From positions 1 to 27,627 of the forward strand of contig JNEM01008971.1 in assembly GCA_000697335.1 (NCBI GenBank): a stretch of DNA of 27,627 bases, given 5' to 3'. Below the pieces are notes generated by a model. The model made no database searches and was not told the DNA's origin. It worked only from the letters and a program-made list of their open reading frames with translations. Origin of the DNA: Conidiobolus incongruus B7586 (Eukaryota > Entomophthoromycota > Entomophthoromycetes > Entomophthorales > Conidiobolaceae). Below, in pieces: positions 11,101-21,508 of this stretch (position 1 is its first letter; each line of letters opens with the position of its first letter). The position numbers and the translations under genes are program-made.

Positions 11101-12892
11101 TATCAAAAAGTAATAACTAGAGAAATTTTCAATCAAGCTACAATTAATATATCTAATTATATCGCTATCTCTTCATAGCCTATATCAAGATTTCAAAATC
11201 TCTCTTACATCTCAAATATATTTCATTCACAATCCCAATCCTATTTTAACATTTACCCGTTATAATTTTAATCTATAAATTGGTATATACTTCTTTACTA
11301 ATACTAATACGATTCGTTATCTGAAATACATATAATATCTACTAATAAAAGTTTCATGGAACGACCATTTTATAAACTTTGCAAGAATCCTCCATAGGTA
11401 ACTATGATATTAAACCATTTAGTAAAAATAGTTCAATATATATCTTAACTTGTGAATAACAACAATAAAATCAATGATCATTATGTTATCAAAATATCTT
11501 GAAATGGGATTAACTTTAAACAACAATAATATCCTAACTTAATCAATATAAAGTATGGCGATGTAATAACACAGAAATTTTGACTCAAGCTATAGTATTT
11601 GATCAATAAAAATCATATTTTACAAGCAATATTCAGTATTAAAATCTTATAATCTATTCTCCTATATTTTATATTTTCCATTAAATTTAATGTTCATTGT
11701 TGCGTTTTATAATAAGTTTTGTAAATAAAGATGGTTGTTAGTAAATTATTAATAAACTTATTTAAATAGTTGATTTAGTGAATGTTATAATTTAATAAAT
11801 AGTATTGCCTTAACTATCGAACCGAGATGGACGGATAATTTTGAAATGTAACAGTAACACTAAATAAAATTCGAGTTAATTTTGCTTTAGACATTGTTAT
11901 AATAAATCTTTTTTATAGCATATTAATAATCTAAATAAAAATAACTAAAGCTCATAAAATACATTCACCAATAAAATCACTAATTGATAATTTAACTTCC
12001 AATACAACAACCCAAATTTTGAATAATAATAATTTTTGGCTAATAGATTGAAATTATATATGAGCATATATGTTAAACTATAGTAACTATGTATAAAATA
12101 TATACCTAATATTTAACCATATTTAAAAATATCATTTATATGACTATTTTAATAAGTTTTAAATATTTCACAACTTTTTTACATTTTGTTCTAGTTACCT
12201 GATCTACAAGTTTGTGTGATCCATAATTCATTCATGAAACAGTTTATTATAAATAGATTAGATATAAAGTTTTGTTAGAAGAGTGAAAACTATGGTATCA
12301 ATACAATACTATTATCATAAAATACACAATTAATATAAATGTTTGTAATGGATCAAATTGTTTTTATATGTATAATAAAATATACTAATATATGGCTAGA
12401 TTTATTTATAAATGAATAAAGCTGATATATATCGTTAATAGATCACTTAAGCCATATTCGTATATAAATTGTACTTTTCATTTTTTTGGAATAGCAAAAA
12501 TCTAGACAATCTAATGAAAACATTATTAGTAATTGAATATATTTTTGGGTCACTATTAAAACATACAATAATTCTAGATCAAACAAAATGTTATCAAAAT
12601 GATTCATTATTCAATGTTGAAATTAAGCTGATCAAAATATGACTATTTTCTAACCAATCCGTACAAGGATTAAAGAAAATCTTTATATCTTTCTTTATAT
12701 GTTGATTTGTTTAAGTTAAAATATATTGATTTGATTCAATAACTAATAAACGAATTTATGGATTTATAAAGCTGATTTAGCGAAATAAATTTCAAACACT
12801 TTTATTGGTTAAAATATGTGCTCAGTAATATTCTAGAACATAAGAAAACACCTTCTTAATCAATTAAACACACTCTTGGTATTATTTTGGAG
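11101..12892. other. AT-rich spacer between the paralogues
   Basis: There is no open frame or recognisable remnant in this 1.8 kb. The only supported element is the ACTTTTATTGGT box at 12798-12809 near its end, shared with the pseudogene promoter. I see no direct repeats that would mark the ends of a tandem duplication unit. Confidence 0.45.
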
Positions 12893-12900
12893 TATAAATA
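12798..12900 (+). promoter_or_regulatory. Promoter of the C2H2 gene: inverted CCAAT box plus TATA box
   Basis: ACTTTTATTGGT (12798-12809) contains an inverted CCAAT box (ATTGG), the site type bound by HAP/NF-Y. TATAAATA follows at 12893-12900. The 12-base box is identical upstream of the decayed paralogue (9899-9910), which suggests that it was duplicated with the gene and may be functional. The TATA box overlaps the first in-frame ATG (12900), which favours the next one as the true start. Confidence 0.5.
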
Positions 12901-12944
12901 TGTATCGACTTTCCATTGATGGTCTATATGTAATTGAGTTTATA

Positions 12945-13766
12945 ATGAATACAAATTTGTATAACAACAATTTATTTTTTCCAAGCCATTGCAATGGTTA
13001 TCAACATATAATATACAATACATGGTCTGGTGCGGTAAATGCTGAACATTTATCACTTCCAACACCCAGCACTGAGTCTATTTCTTCTCCAATTGATTCA
13101 TTAGCAGATTTAGATCGTTATTTCTCACACATCTCTTTAAATGGTCCTAAACCTCAAGGACTTGATTTGAACATGTCTAAATTTTCATTTAATCCTAATT
13201 TACCGGTCCATCCATCTTGGACTATTATCAATCAAAGCACATCCTGGATACAACATTTTCAGGAGAATAACTTCTATGGATACAATCCAATGGTTATTAA
13301 CGCTTATTACTGTCAACTCACTCCATCATCTATGTCGAGTATAGTCCGAAGTGATGGGCATTTTAATTGCGATCAGATAGACAATAGGGATACAATCGAT
13401 AGCACATTTGACTTTGATTCAGAGCTATTTACATTAGTTACTTCCAACCAACCAACTAACGATGAGTCTCATCACGCTAGTAAGCCCAAAGATAAAATCT
13501 CACCACATTGCAACACCCAAAGCTCACAGCTAAGCTTTATCATTGAGACCACTTATCCTTGTCGATTTTGCGAGGAAGATACTTATACCTTACCTGACTT
13601 TAAATCACATATAAGACAGCATCAAATCAACTCGCCTTATCAATGCAGTACATGCGAGAAAACGTTCAAAACCAGATCAAATTTAATCAATCATTGGACT
13701 AGCTTATATTGTCTCTCCAAGTTTCATGATCGTTATCCATTCCGTAAATGCTATCAATGGAACTAA
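12945..13766 (+). CDS. C2H2 zinc-finger protein, putative transcription factor
   Basis: It is a single exon of 273 aa. The frame is open upstream, but the ATG at 12900 lies inside the TATA box, so 12945 is chosen. Residues 1-195 are low-complexity (Asn, Ser, Pro, Tyr) without a recognisable domain, as in many activation regions. Two fingers close the protein: CRFCEEDTYTLPDFKSHIRQ-H (C-x2-C-x12-H-x3-H) and CSTCEKTFKTRSNLINHWTS-LYC (C-x2-C-x12-H-x5-C, a C2HC ending), joined by a seven-residue linker that ends in PY. Two adjacent fingers suggest DNA binding in the nucleus; the target is unknown. GTGAGT just after the stop and a CAG acceptor near 13978 could define a downstream intron, but no convincing coding exon follows. 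Confidence 0.7.
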   Translation: MNTNLYNNNLFFPSHCNGYQHIIYNTWSGAVNAEHLSLPTPSTESISSPIDSLADLDRYFSHISLNGPKPQGLDLNMSKFSFNPNLPVHPSWTIINQSTSWIQHFQENNFYGYNPMVINAYYCQLTPSSMSSIVRSDGHFNCDQIDNRDTIDSTFDFDSELFTLVTSNQPTNDESHHASKPKDKISPHCNTQSSQLSFIIETTYPCRFCEEDTYTLPDFKSHIRQHQINSPYQCSTCEKTFKTRSNLINHWTSLYCLSKFHDRYPFRKCYQWN

Positions 13767-15561
13767 AGCGTGAGTATTGAATCAAGATTTGCTACAATCA
13801 AATAAGATATTGTTTATTGTCTACTATGACATCAATATATATTATGCTAATACATTGAAGAATCATTGAGTTATTAATAAACCTGTTGTATTATGAAAGC
13901 TATACTTCATCCAATATCCAAACACTTTGAATGAATACTGTTTATTAAGTTTTAATTACTAATTTTCAATATTTCAGCTCAACAGCATTTGATGAAATGC
14001 CAATTGATTTACTTGAAAAATACGTATATTTTATAATATTTATAAATATTATAAATAATTTCGTTAATACACATATTAATTATTAACTTTGAATTTAAAT
14101 TCATGCATGAAATTTGATATATTAAAATTATAAAACTTGTTTATGCTGAATAATAAATATAAAAATCAATTATAAATTTTCCAATGTTACTGTACATATA
14201 TTTTTTAAATATAAAGATACATACATTTTCTTAATAGTTAGCCCTTATTATTTTATTTTATATAATCTTATTATAATATTATGATTTAATTTCAATATGA
14301 TATCCCACACCACTGATTAATCCATTAAATCTGAAAAATATTTCAACAATTCAGATTAAATTGTTGTTGAATTTTGAATATTATACCTGATTAATATTCC
14401 CAAAGTTCCTAAAAACCATAATAGGTTGGACATTGTGATACCATTACTTTGTTGAATTAACAATGATTTTATTCTTAGTCATATTTCTTATTCTAATTAA
14501 TACTCTCCATCTATCTGATATAATATTTTCGATTAAGAATTACAAAAACAAATCAAATTAGCTCTTAGAAACATGTTGCTATTTTTTATTATTTAATAAT
14601 GATGTATTATTTTTTATAAAGTCTAGAATTTGATAACTATTCAAACTATTCAATTTATTTTGATTATATTATTATCTAAATACTTGAAATAAATTTATAC
14701 ATTTTAAAATTATTTGTCACGAATAGATATTTCTTTTAAAAAACTTGAACTGACTGATTAACTAAAAAAAATATTATATTCCATTATTTTTCTCTATTTT
14801 TTATTGATTATATAAAGTGATACTAACTCATCTTCAATTTAACAATTATATTAGATTTTAAGAATGTACGTGGTGAAGAATTTAATTAACAGTGAAAAGA
14901 ATTATAAATTCAATAAAGATAAATTATCAAAATAAGGCTCGGTTCAAACTCCGATACATATGAAACAATTTGATCGTTGTCTAATAATCATATATTAATA
15001 ATCCATCAATTACAAATATGACTAAATTCAGTATAGATAGATTTTTTGGGTTCATTTTCCCCTGGCCTATAATTGGTGTTTATCTACAAGTTCTGATTCA
15101 AATTTTATTTGTGATATGATTTGATAAGATTAGTTTAAATAGTTTTGTGTCCAAAATCTGATTGATATAATATACATAACCTTAATAATCTTCTATGATT
15201 ACTCAATAAAGCTTTTATAAATTAAAAGCAATAGTCATTATTCAGAATAAGTATCCAACAGACTTTAATAGAATGAGAAAATCCAATTACAAGGATGGGT
15301 CTACAATAATAATCTTAGGTAAAGAATTGGCAATCTAACCACTAATCGCCACTATAGTAGTCATATTAAATTTCTCCATACACGTCAATATTAACAAATT
15401 GTAAATTCTATTTATACCCTCTATCAACTCTTAACCAATTTTTGTGGGTATATATATCACATTAAGTCACAATCTAATATCAATGTTTTTTAATAATCAT
15501 TACTTTTGTGATTTAAAGGAGAACTATTAATTATTGTTGGATTTTGTCTTAGATTTAATAA
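13767..15561. other. AT-rich spacer, 1.8 kb
   Basis: No gene is seen. It holds a 26-bp perfect AT palindrome (14030-14055), a lone tRNA B-box-like string near 14943 without a tRNA around it, and TATATATA near 15449, which could belong to the kinase promoter. Confidence 0.45.
14030..14055. repeat. 26-bp perfect palindrome
   Basis: The sequence TTTATAATATTTA is followed directly by its exact reverse complement, with no spacer. It lies about 265 bp downstream of the C2H2 gene stop. It could form a cruciform or an RNA hairpin at a transcript end. At this base composition a palindrome of this length is rare but not impossible by chance. Confidence 0.6.
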
Positions 15562-15586
15562 ATTGGTTTATTGGTTTATTGGTTTA
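15562..15586 (+). promoter_or_regulatory. Three tandem inverted CCAAT boxes upstream of the histidine kinase
   Basis: Three exact copies of the 8-mer TTGGTTTA (15563-15586) create ATTGG at 15562, 15570 and 15578, spaced 8 bp apart. The last box ends 75 bp before the chosen start codon. ATTGG is the inverted CCAAT box recognised by HAP/NF-Y complexes. A TATATATA lies further upstream (near 15449), so the transcription start is uncertain and the boxes could instead fall in the leader. Confidence 0.4.
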
Positions 15587-15657
15587 TACTTGGAAAACTA
15601 GTGTTTGGCTCTCTTTTACTTGTTAGTCATTATTATTCATATAACTGTGTATTTATA

Positions 15658-18171
15658 ATGGATTGGAATCGATCTATTTCTCTACAAGAGGCTATTAGTT
15701 TAATCTGTGTGGGTAATATCACTCCCACCATCGTTTGCAATAAAGAGATTGTATTGGGATGCAATCCTGAAGCTATGGCAGCTTTAAAGACGCCAAATGG
15801 CAAATCGCTAATCAATCGGAGCTATACGTCACTAATACAAGATCACTTCACACCTTCGGTGTTTAACAAACCACCCAATCCACCACGCCCCAGTCATCCT
15901 ACTGAATTGTGTTATGCAAGAATTCCCAGATTTGATAATTCCTACTATTTAGCACCTGTCAGAGTGAAACGATGGATGTTTGAAAGCCAAGAGTTTTACA
16001 CTTTGACATTTGCAAGTCACGATCTACTGTCTTTGTATATGACAACGAATCATGAATCAAGCCTGAATGCCCAGCCATCCCCTAGCTTCGAAGTTACCTC
16101 CTTCAATAATCATAACTTGATCCCTATTGACCCCAAGGTATGCGAGAACAGCCAGGGTAGTAATGCGTTTATGGAAAAGCGCTACCAGCAGCGATTATTA
16201 GAAGAATTTACTAGATTAGCTAATTTGGTACCCGTTATGATTTGGGCATGCGACCCTCAGGGCAATAATTAGTAAGTCATAACATTTTCTTTACGTATTT
16301 TAAATATTGAGATATCCAATTTTTTCAACAATAATTTATTGATTTAAATTTATAATATTTTATTGGTTGTACTAGCTAGTACAAAAGTTTAGTCTGCATA
16401 TGGGCTGAATAAGTTAAAACCTATATCTCAATATTAAACAAATCGTCAAGTCTAATCACTAACCCATTTTAGTTATGTCAATAATCTGTATAGAGAGAAA
16501 ATTGGTGTAGATTATAATGAAAGCTGGGAAGACTCTGTTCATCCGGACGATGTTCCAGAACATATGACCAATTGGCGCCTTGCTAGAGAGGTAATAGCAT
16601 TTTACCTATATTTATTATTATTTGTTTACCATAATATTTAGAATGGTGTTGCTTTCAAAAGTCGAGAAATTCGAATTAGAAAAAATCCTGCAAAAGTACC
16701 GCCGGGCGCTCCCAACCCTTATAGATACCACATAGTTCGGGCAGAACCAATCAAAGATCCAGTATCTCAAAAAATCACACAATGGATCGGATTTTGTACA
16801 GATATTCAAGATCTGAAAGATGCAGAAATGGAGCGCAAAAGACTAATCATATCTGAACAAACGGCACTTCAATCCTCTAAGATGAAGTCGAGATTTTTGG
16901 CTGTTATGAGCCATGAAATTAGGACACCGCTATTTGGAATCATTGGTAATACCAGCTTACTCATAGATTCCAAATTGGATGCGGATCAGAAGGAACAATT
17001 GGAAAATATTAACTATTCAGCGCAATTACTACTCAGAGTGGTTGGAGATATATTAGATTTTTCTAAAATTGAATCTGGAAAACTCGAAATCAACAATGAA
17101 CCATTCCTCATTAATAATGTATTTAAGAGAGCTGAAAATATGTTTAAAGCAGAAGCTCAAAATAAAGGTGTATCACTGGAATTCCCACAATTTAAGAATA
17201 CATCCTACCAACTGATGGGTGATCCCAATAGAATTTTACAAGTTTTAACAAACCTTGTGTCCAATTCCATTAAATTCACGTCCGAAGGAGGATTCATTAA
17301 AGTGTGTTGCGAGCATGAAATCTTTCAAGATCCTCCTAGATACCATTTCAAAGTATTAGTAGAAGATTCAGGTATTGGTATTCCCTCAGAAACTGTGCCT
17401 CTCCTTTTCTCCCCTTGGACACAGGCCAAGAACAATAATCAGCATATGCATGGTAGTGGCTTAGGTCTCTCCATTTCCAAATCGCTCGTTGAACTCATGG
17501 GTGGCAGCATTGGGCTCTCGAGTCAGCTAGGCGTTGGAACCATCTGCTGGTTTGAACTTGAACTTCCTTTGATCGATCACGATCCATCTCAAAGTGATCA
17601 GAGTATTGGAGAAAACGGACCTAGGAGTTATCAAATGATCGAAGATACGATTCCAGAGAATTCGAATTCTGGCTCCTATCACGATGAATCTCACTCTCCA
17701 CGCAAACTTTTTAAATCATCCCATTCACCCGAGCTTCCGACATCTGAAACAACTCCCATCAATCCTTCACACACACCTTTGGGCTGCAATAGAGCGGATC
17801 ACACGCACGAGGTACTGATCGCCGAAGACAACCCCATTAATCAAAAAATCATCAAAAAGTTCCTAGGCAAAATCCCCAATATCAAAATAACAATTGTTGA
17901 AAACGGTTTAGAAGCTTTGAACGCATATCATGAACACCCCAACAACCATTACTGTCTAGTCCTTCTAGATCACATGATGCCTGTCATGAATGGAGACTTA
18001 GTATGTCAACTAATCAGAGAGAATAATACGACTTTACCCATCATATCTGTCAGTGCTAGTACCATGTACAATGAGCTAGAGAATTTCAAAAGGGTTGGCA
18101 TGTCAGATCATTTAGCTAAGCCTTTTACATCCAAGCAGTTGGAGACATTGATCAACAAGTGGCTCAAATAG
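15658..18171 (+). CDS. Hybrid histidine kinase (PAS-HisKA-HATPase-receiver)
   Basis: Three exons, 15658-16271, 16473-16590 and 16642-18171, encode 753 aa. It is a signalling kinase that autophosphorylates on His and passes the phosphate to its own receiver. A PAS domain lies at about 190-300 (VPVMIWACDPQGNN, HPDDVPEH); the N-terminal 150 residues look like a second, degenerate PAS. The HisKA H-box MSHEIRTPLFGII has His335. HATPase boxes follow: N (LVSNSIKFTS, Asn452), G1 (DSGIGIP) and G2 (GSGLGLSISKSL). After a Ser/Pro-rich linker (about 560-645) the receiver has the acidic pocket AEDNP, phospho-acceptor Asp687 (LLDHMMPVMNG), ISVSAS and LAKPF. No membrane segment is seen, so it is probably cytosolic. 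All catalytic residues are present. The ATG at 15658 is the first in frame; the open frame upstream lacks one. Intron 1 is unusually long (201 nt) and holds an 18-bp palindrome. Confidence 0.9.
16367..16384. repeat. 18-bp palindrome inside intron 1 of the kinase gene
   Basis: TTGTACTAGCTAGTACAA is its own reverse complement. It sits in the only long intron of the gene, roughly mid-way. It could fold as a hairpin in the pre-mRNA or be a dimeric protein site; one such palindrome is about what chance would give in this window. Confidence 0.5.
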
Positions 18172-18379
18172 TGCTAATTGATTTTTATACAATTTAACTC
18201 ATTATCATATCTATTCCATATACCATTTTAGTCTGTACAATAGCCAAACCCAATAAACAAAAACTAATTAATCTATGATTATTGTTTAAGCTCTGTTTAA
18301 TTACTTTACTTGAAATAGTTGACCTAGAATACCACCAGGTATATTCTATTAAATATTCCAAATATATCAATAGCTTGGT
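18172..18379. other. 3' flank of the kinase gene
   Basis: AT-rich sequence with a CAATAAACA string near 18251 that can serve as polyadenylation signal. Nothing else is seen before the GC-richer island. Confidence 0.4.
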
Positions 18380-18545
18380 TAGTTATAAGAATTGTTGTCA
18401 TCTGCTCAGCAAAGTTGGTCAGAATCAAGATAGTCAGATCGCTGATTCCAGGGGTGGATAACACGCCCAGGACAAGTTGGACGAGTTGGGAATACGTTAC
18501 TGTATGTGTGGCGACGGTAATAAATTGACCTAAATTCACCTCGAC
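18380..18545. other. GC-rich island 1, nature unresolved
   Basis: About 46% GC against roughly 20-25% around it. On the minus strand a frame is open from about 18557 to 18324 (hydrophobic, for example LVQLVLGVLSTPGISDLTI), but it has no ATG and matches nothing I know. GAATCA at about 18422 can pair with TGATTC at about 18443. It could be a spliced exon, part of a structured RNA together with island 2, or a remnant. I cannot decide. Confidence 0.3.
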
Positions 18546-18624
18546 CAAATAATGCAAATATAATTAATTTATTAACTGCGAAATAAATTAGGTTTAACAA
18601 TGTTTTTTATTGAATTCTTAAGGT

Positions 18625-18870
18625 AGAACCGTAGCTGGGTGAGCCAAGCGTTGAACGAGCGTTCTACGAGAATTTCGTAATTATTTTTGCTTTTGTGATA
18701 GCCTATATCATTTTATCAGAATCTATAGGCTTGTTGAAGTAGCCATCCTCGTTAGTCGCGCAATGCGAGTCTGAGAGAGGGCAAGGTTCTCAATGCACCC
18801 TGTCAACTAGTTTTAGTAGGGGATTCTTGTCGACCTGAGGTGCTTCGACGGGTTGCCAAGTCGATAGCAA
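18625..18870. ncRNA. GC-rich island 2, candidate structured RNA
   Basis: About 49% GC in a very AT-rich spacer, with no long open frame. Complementary segments are GTAGAAC (about 18623) with GTTCTAC (about 18660), AGCCTATA (18700) with TATAGGCT (about 18722), and a nested pair GGCAA/TTGCC enclosing GCACC/GGTGC between about 18780 and 18857. These suggest stems, but seven- and eight-base pairs can arise by chance in 250 nt. It does not match U1-U6, SRP, RNase P/MRP or U3 motifs as I remember them. An alternative is a decayed coding fragment: one minus-strand frame gives DGYFNKPIDSDKMI, which resembles the end of a receiver domain, but with stops on both sides. The strand is undetermined. Confidence 0.3.
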
Positions 18871-18879
18871 TGATATTTG

Positions 18880-19743
18880 GATTCCTTTAATTTGAAAATA
18901 TTGAAGTAAATAATTACAAAAGAAATTACCCTTTTTGAGATTAGTTAAATTTCTAATTTTGAAAATCATTACTCAGAACATCACTTTTATTACAGATTAT
19001 TCTTTGATCAATATTATAAAATTTAAAATTTAAAAAACTGTGATGTTTGATAGTTTCAAAAATATTATGTATATTTATCTAATATTTAATAAACAAAAAT
19101 ATATTGGATTGCTGTACTTCAGTATTTATTAATAATATTTATTATTACAAAATTTGTCTGTGTTTGAATTTTAAATATTGAAATTATATATCAATTTTAA
19201 ATGATTGAATATTTAACAACATTTATCTAGATTCAAAAAGTGGAGTATCCGTTTTGAATGTAGACTAGCAAAATATCTCATATTGGAAAAACAACTGGAT
19301 TTATTAAATATATAATAATGACTTGACAATTGTCCCATTCAAGGAACAATTTCGGTTTATAATCAAAACTCTCTAGATACTTATCATATTGCTAATACTA
19401 TTAGTAGAGATACTTATTTGTTTTAACGATTTAAGAACTTATAAAAAGATTATTTTCATCATTTTAAGAAATATTCTTAATTATTCCAAATAGTATACAT
19501 TTTTTATAATAGTAATGTAATTACTCAGGAAAGTAAATAGGTAATATTGTTTTAGTAATATTTTTTAAATTTTAAATTTAAAACAGCTGATTGAAATTAA
19601 CTGTTTATCTTGAATATTCAGTGATTATGCGAATAATTCTATTAATTCCAATATCAAAATTTAGTTCCAGAAACAAAATTTAAAAAGCAACAATCATTTA
19701 TATTAAATAATAATTTATTGAACTAAATAAAAATAAATCCAAT
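18880..19743. other. AT-rich spacer
   Basis: I see no gene, RNA or repeat here. The last part is the 3' flank of PSMD5. ACAATTGT near 19326 is a short palindrome of no clear meaning. Confidence 0.45.
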
Positions 19744-21508
19744 TTATAGATTTTGAGTAGCGACTTCAGGTACACTCTCAGCATAAAATTCACCTTGATT
19801 TAAATAATCCTTAAATTGTAAAATTAACTTCTCATCCAAGATTGGAGTAGGTTTATCGTGATTTTTGTATATGGATTCAACTATTTTATACTTCATTTTC
19901 TATACAATTAAATATTAATTAATATTTAAACATTAAAATAATGCATAGAACTTGATTATTACCATTCCTAAATAGGTTGAATCCAAATTTCTATTGAATA
20001 AAAATTTCATGAATGTAGTAGAATCAATTAATTCCTATTAAAGTGATTGATAATTAATTTAATTATATTTTATCGTTATAAATTTACCTTAATTCCCCAA
20101 TGATAGGTAGATAAATTATACAAAAATTCGTAAGATGGGGCTTTAATCGATTCGATTGGATTTTGGGCCAATTGAACGAATTCGTTAGGCATTACAACGT
20201 TTTCAGCTAAGAGATTGTAAAGTGTGACGACTGCATCGATTAATTCGGATGATTCATCTTCTGGAGATTTCTTGGATCCCATCATTAATGCAAAAGCTCT
20301 CAAGCATTCTACCTTAAGTCGATCTACTGCAGATCTAGAAAAGCGAACAAATTTTCGAAGGGCTGTTTTTTGTGTATGTAAAGTGATCATTCCCTTTGGT
20401 GAACTACCAATGATGCCGTAAGAGTATATAGCAGATTCCTTGATGTCGTTGTTGAATTTGTCTTGGAGAGAATATTCTAACTGTTTAATAATTTGTATGT
20501 ATAAGTGATGGTCAGGTGAGTATAAACGCCACGATTGGGCCATGAACTTGAGCTCAGCGCAATAGCAAAGGCTCTCAAGAGATTCTGGAGGCATGTCGGT
20601 AGGATGATTTTCGAGATTGTTCCAGATCTTTTGATGGAAATCAAAATCTTCTAAAAAGGAGGGCCCCAAGTGGTTGTCGGTTGCAGAGACAAGTAGTTCT
20701 AAGGTATTTAACTTCAACAAGAGATCATCTGAATCAATGCAGGTGTCAACCTTGGAAAATAAATTGGCTTCTTTTAATTTTAAATAAATCGATTTAGATA
20801 CAGATGCCATTTGCATTAATAATTCAAGCATTCGAGTTTTGACAATGGCTCCACGTTCAAATAATTGGTGGATTTTATCTAGAATAGGTGGTGAAAGGAT
20901 GAATTTGAGAGTGGATTCGTCACTTGCACATGCGACAAAAGGTTTGATAGCCAATTGGGAGACCTTTGGAGATTCAGTATTAGCAATGCAATCTAATAGT
21001 CGAATTCCGTAGTTATTCAATATTAATTGTTTGGAATTGGTATCGTGCTCTCTATTAACCCAAACAGAAAGAGCGAGTTCTTTCAATTGGTCTGATTCAC
21101 TATTCAGCCCCTCATTAATCCAATCCTTGAAAATATTCAGAGATTTAATCGTGGTATGTGATAAATTTCAAATATACCTTAAATTGAGTTAGAATTACAT
21201 TAACAGGCAGAGGCTCAAGAAGTCTTTGAATCAAAGTTGAAGTAGCATCGGATAAATCATCATTACCATATTGTAATAAACTTAGAATAGAAGGTAAAGA
21301 TAACTTTTCGGTAATTTGAGCAGATTCTAAAATGAAATGCATAAATTTCAATATTAATTAAAGTTTAATTTAACTTACTGGCAGCTGAATTCGGAACTAA
21401 ACGCTCAGCCAAAACTCTAATAGCTCTAGTCATTGAACTTAAATCAGTGATAGGAAAAGAAACCATTTCACTGAGTATTGTAATATTAAAAGGTTCACTG
21501 TTATCCAT
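19744..21508 (-). CDS. PSMD5: 26S proteasome assembly chaperone PSMD5 (S5b)
   Basis: A likely ARM/HEAT-type chaperone that helps build the base of the 19S proteasome regulatory particle by binding Rpt ATPases. Five exons, 21508-21379, 21326-21178, 21125-20088, 20034-19963 and 19899-19744, encode 514 aa (human PSMD5 is 504). All introns (52, 52, 53 and 63 nt) are GT-AG and in phase. The body is alpha-helical with Leu-rich repeats throughout. The most telling part is the C-terminus: YHWGIKELIDSTTFMKFL, then LQFKDYLNQGEFYAESVPEV, which follows the family pattern of a Leu-rich helix then EGPYYV-like residues and a short acidic-polar end. No PACE-like proteasome box is visible upstream. The family call rests on remembered similarity. 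Confidence 0.82.

Noticed and set aside
12876-12944. Upstream extension of the C2H2 protein
   Set aside because: The open frame begins without ATG, and the only upstream ATG (12900) overlaps a TATA box.
13767-14040. A further 3' exon of the C2H2 gene after a GTGAGT donor near 13770
   Set aside because: The donor lies after the stop codon; joining from an earlier GTAAAT gives only a short tail with no finger or conserved motif.
14935-14965. tRNA-like B box (GGTTCAAACTCC) near 14943
   Set aside because: No A box, acceptor stem or anticodon arm can be built around it; a similar string near 3230 is simply mS41 coding sequence.
15571-15657. Hydrophobic N-terminal extension of the histidine kinase that would look like a signal anchor
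   Set aside because: It contains no ATG and runs through the ATTGG repeat; the first ATG is at 15658.
18324-18557. Minus-strand hydrophobic ORF of 77 codons
   Set aside because: It has no ATG start and no recognised similarity, and other frames of the same GC-rich island are also partly open. Kept only as an unresolved island.
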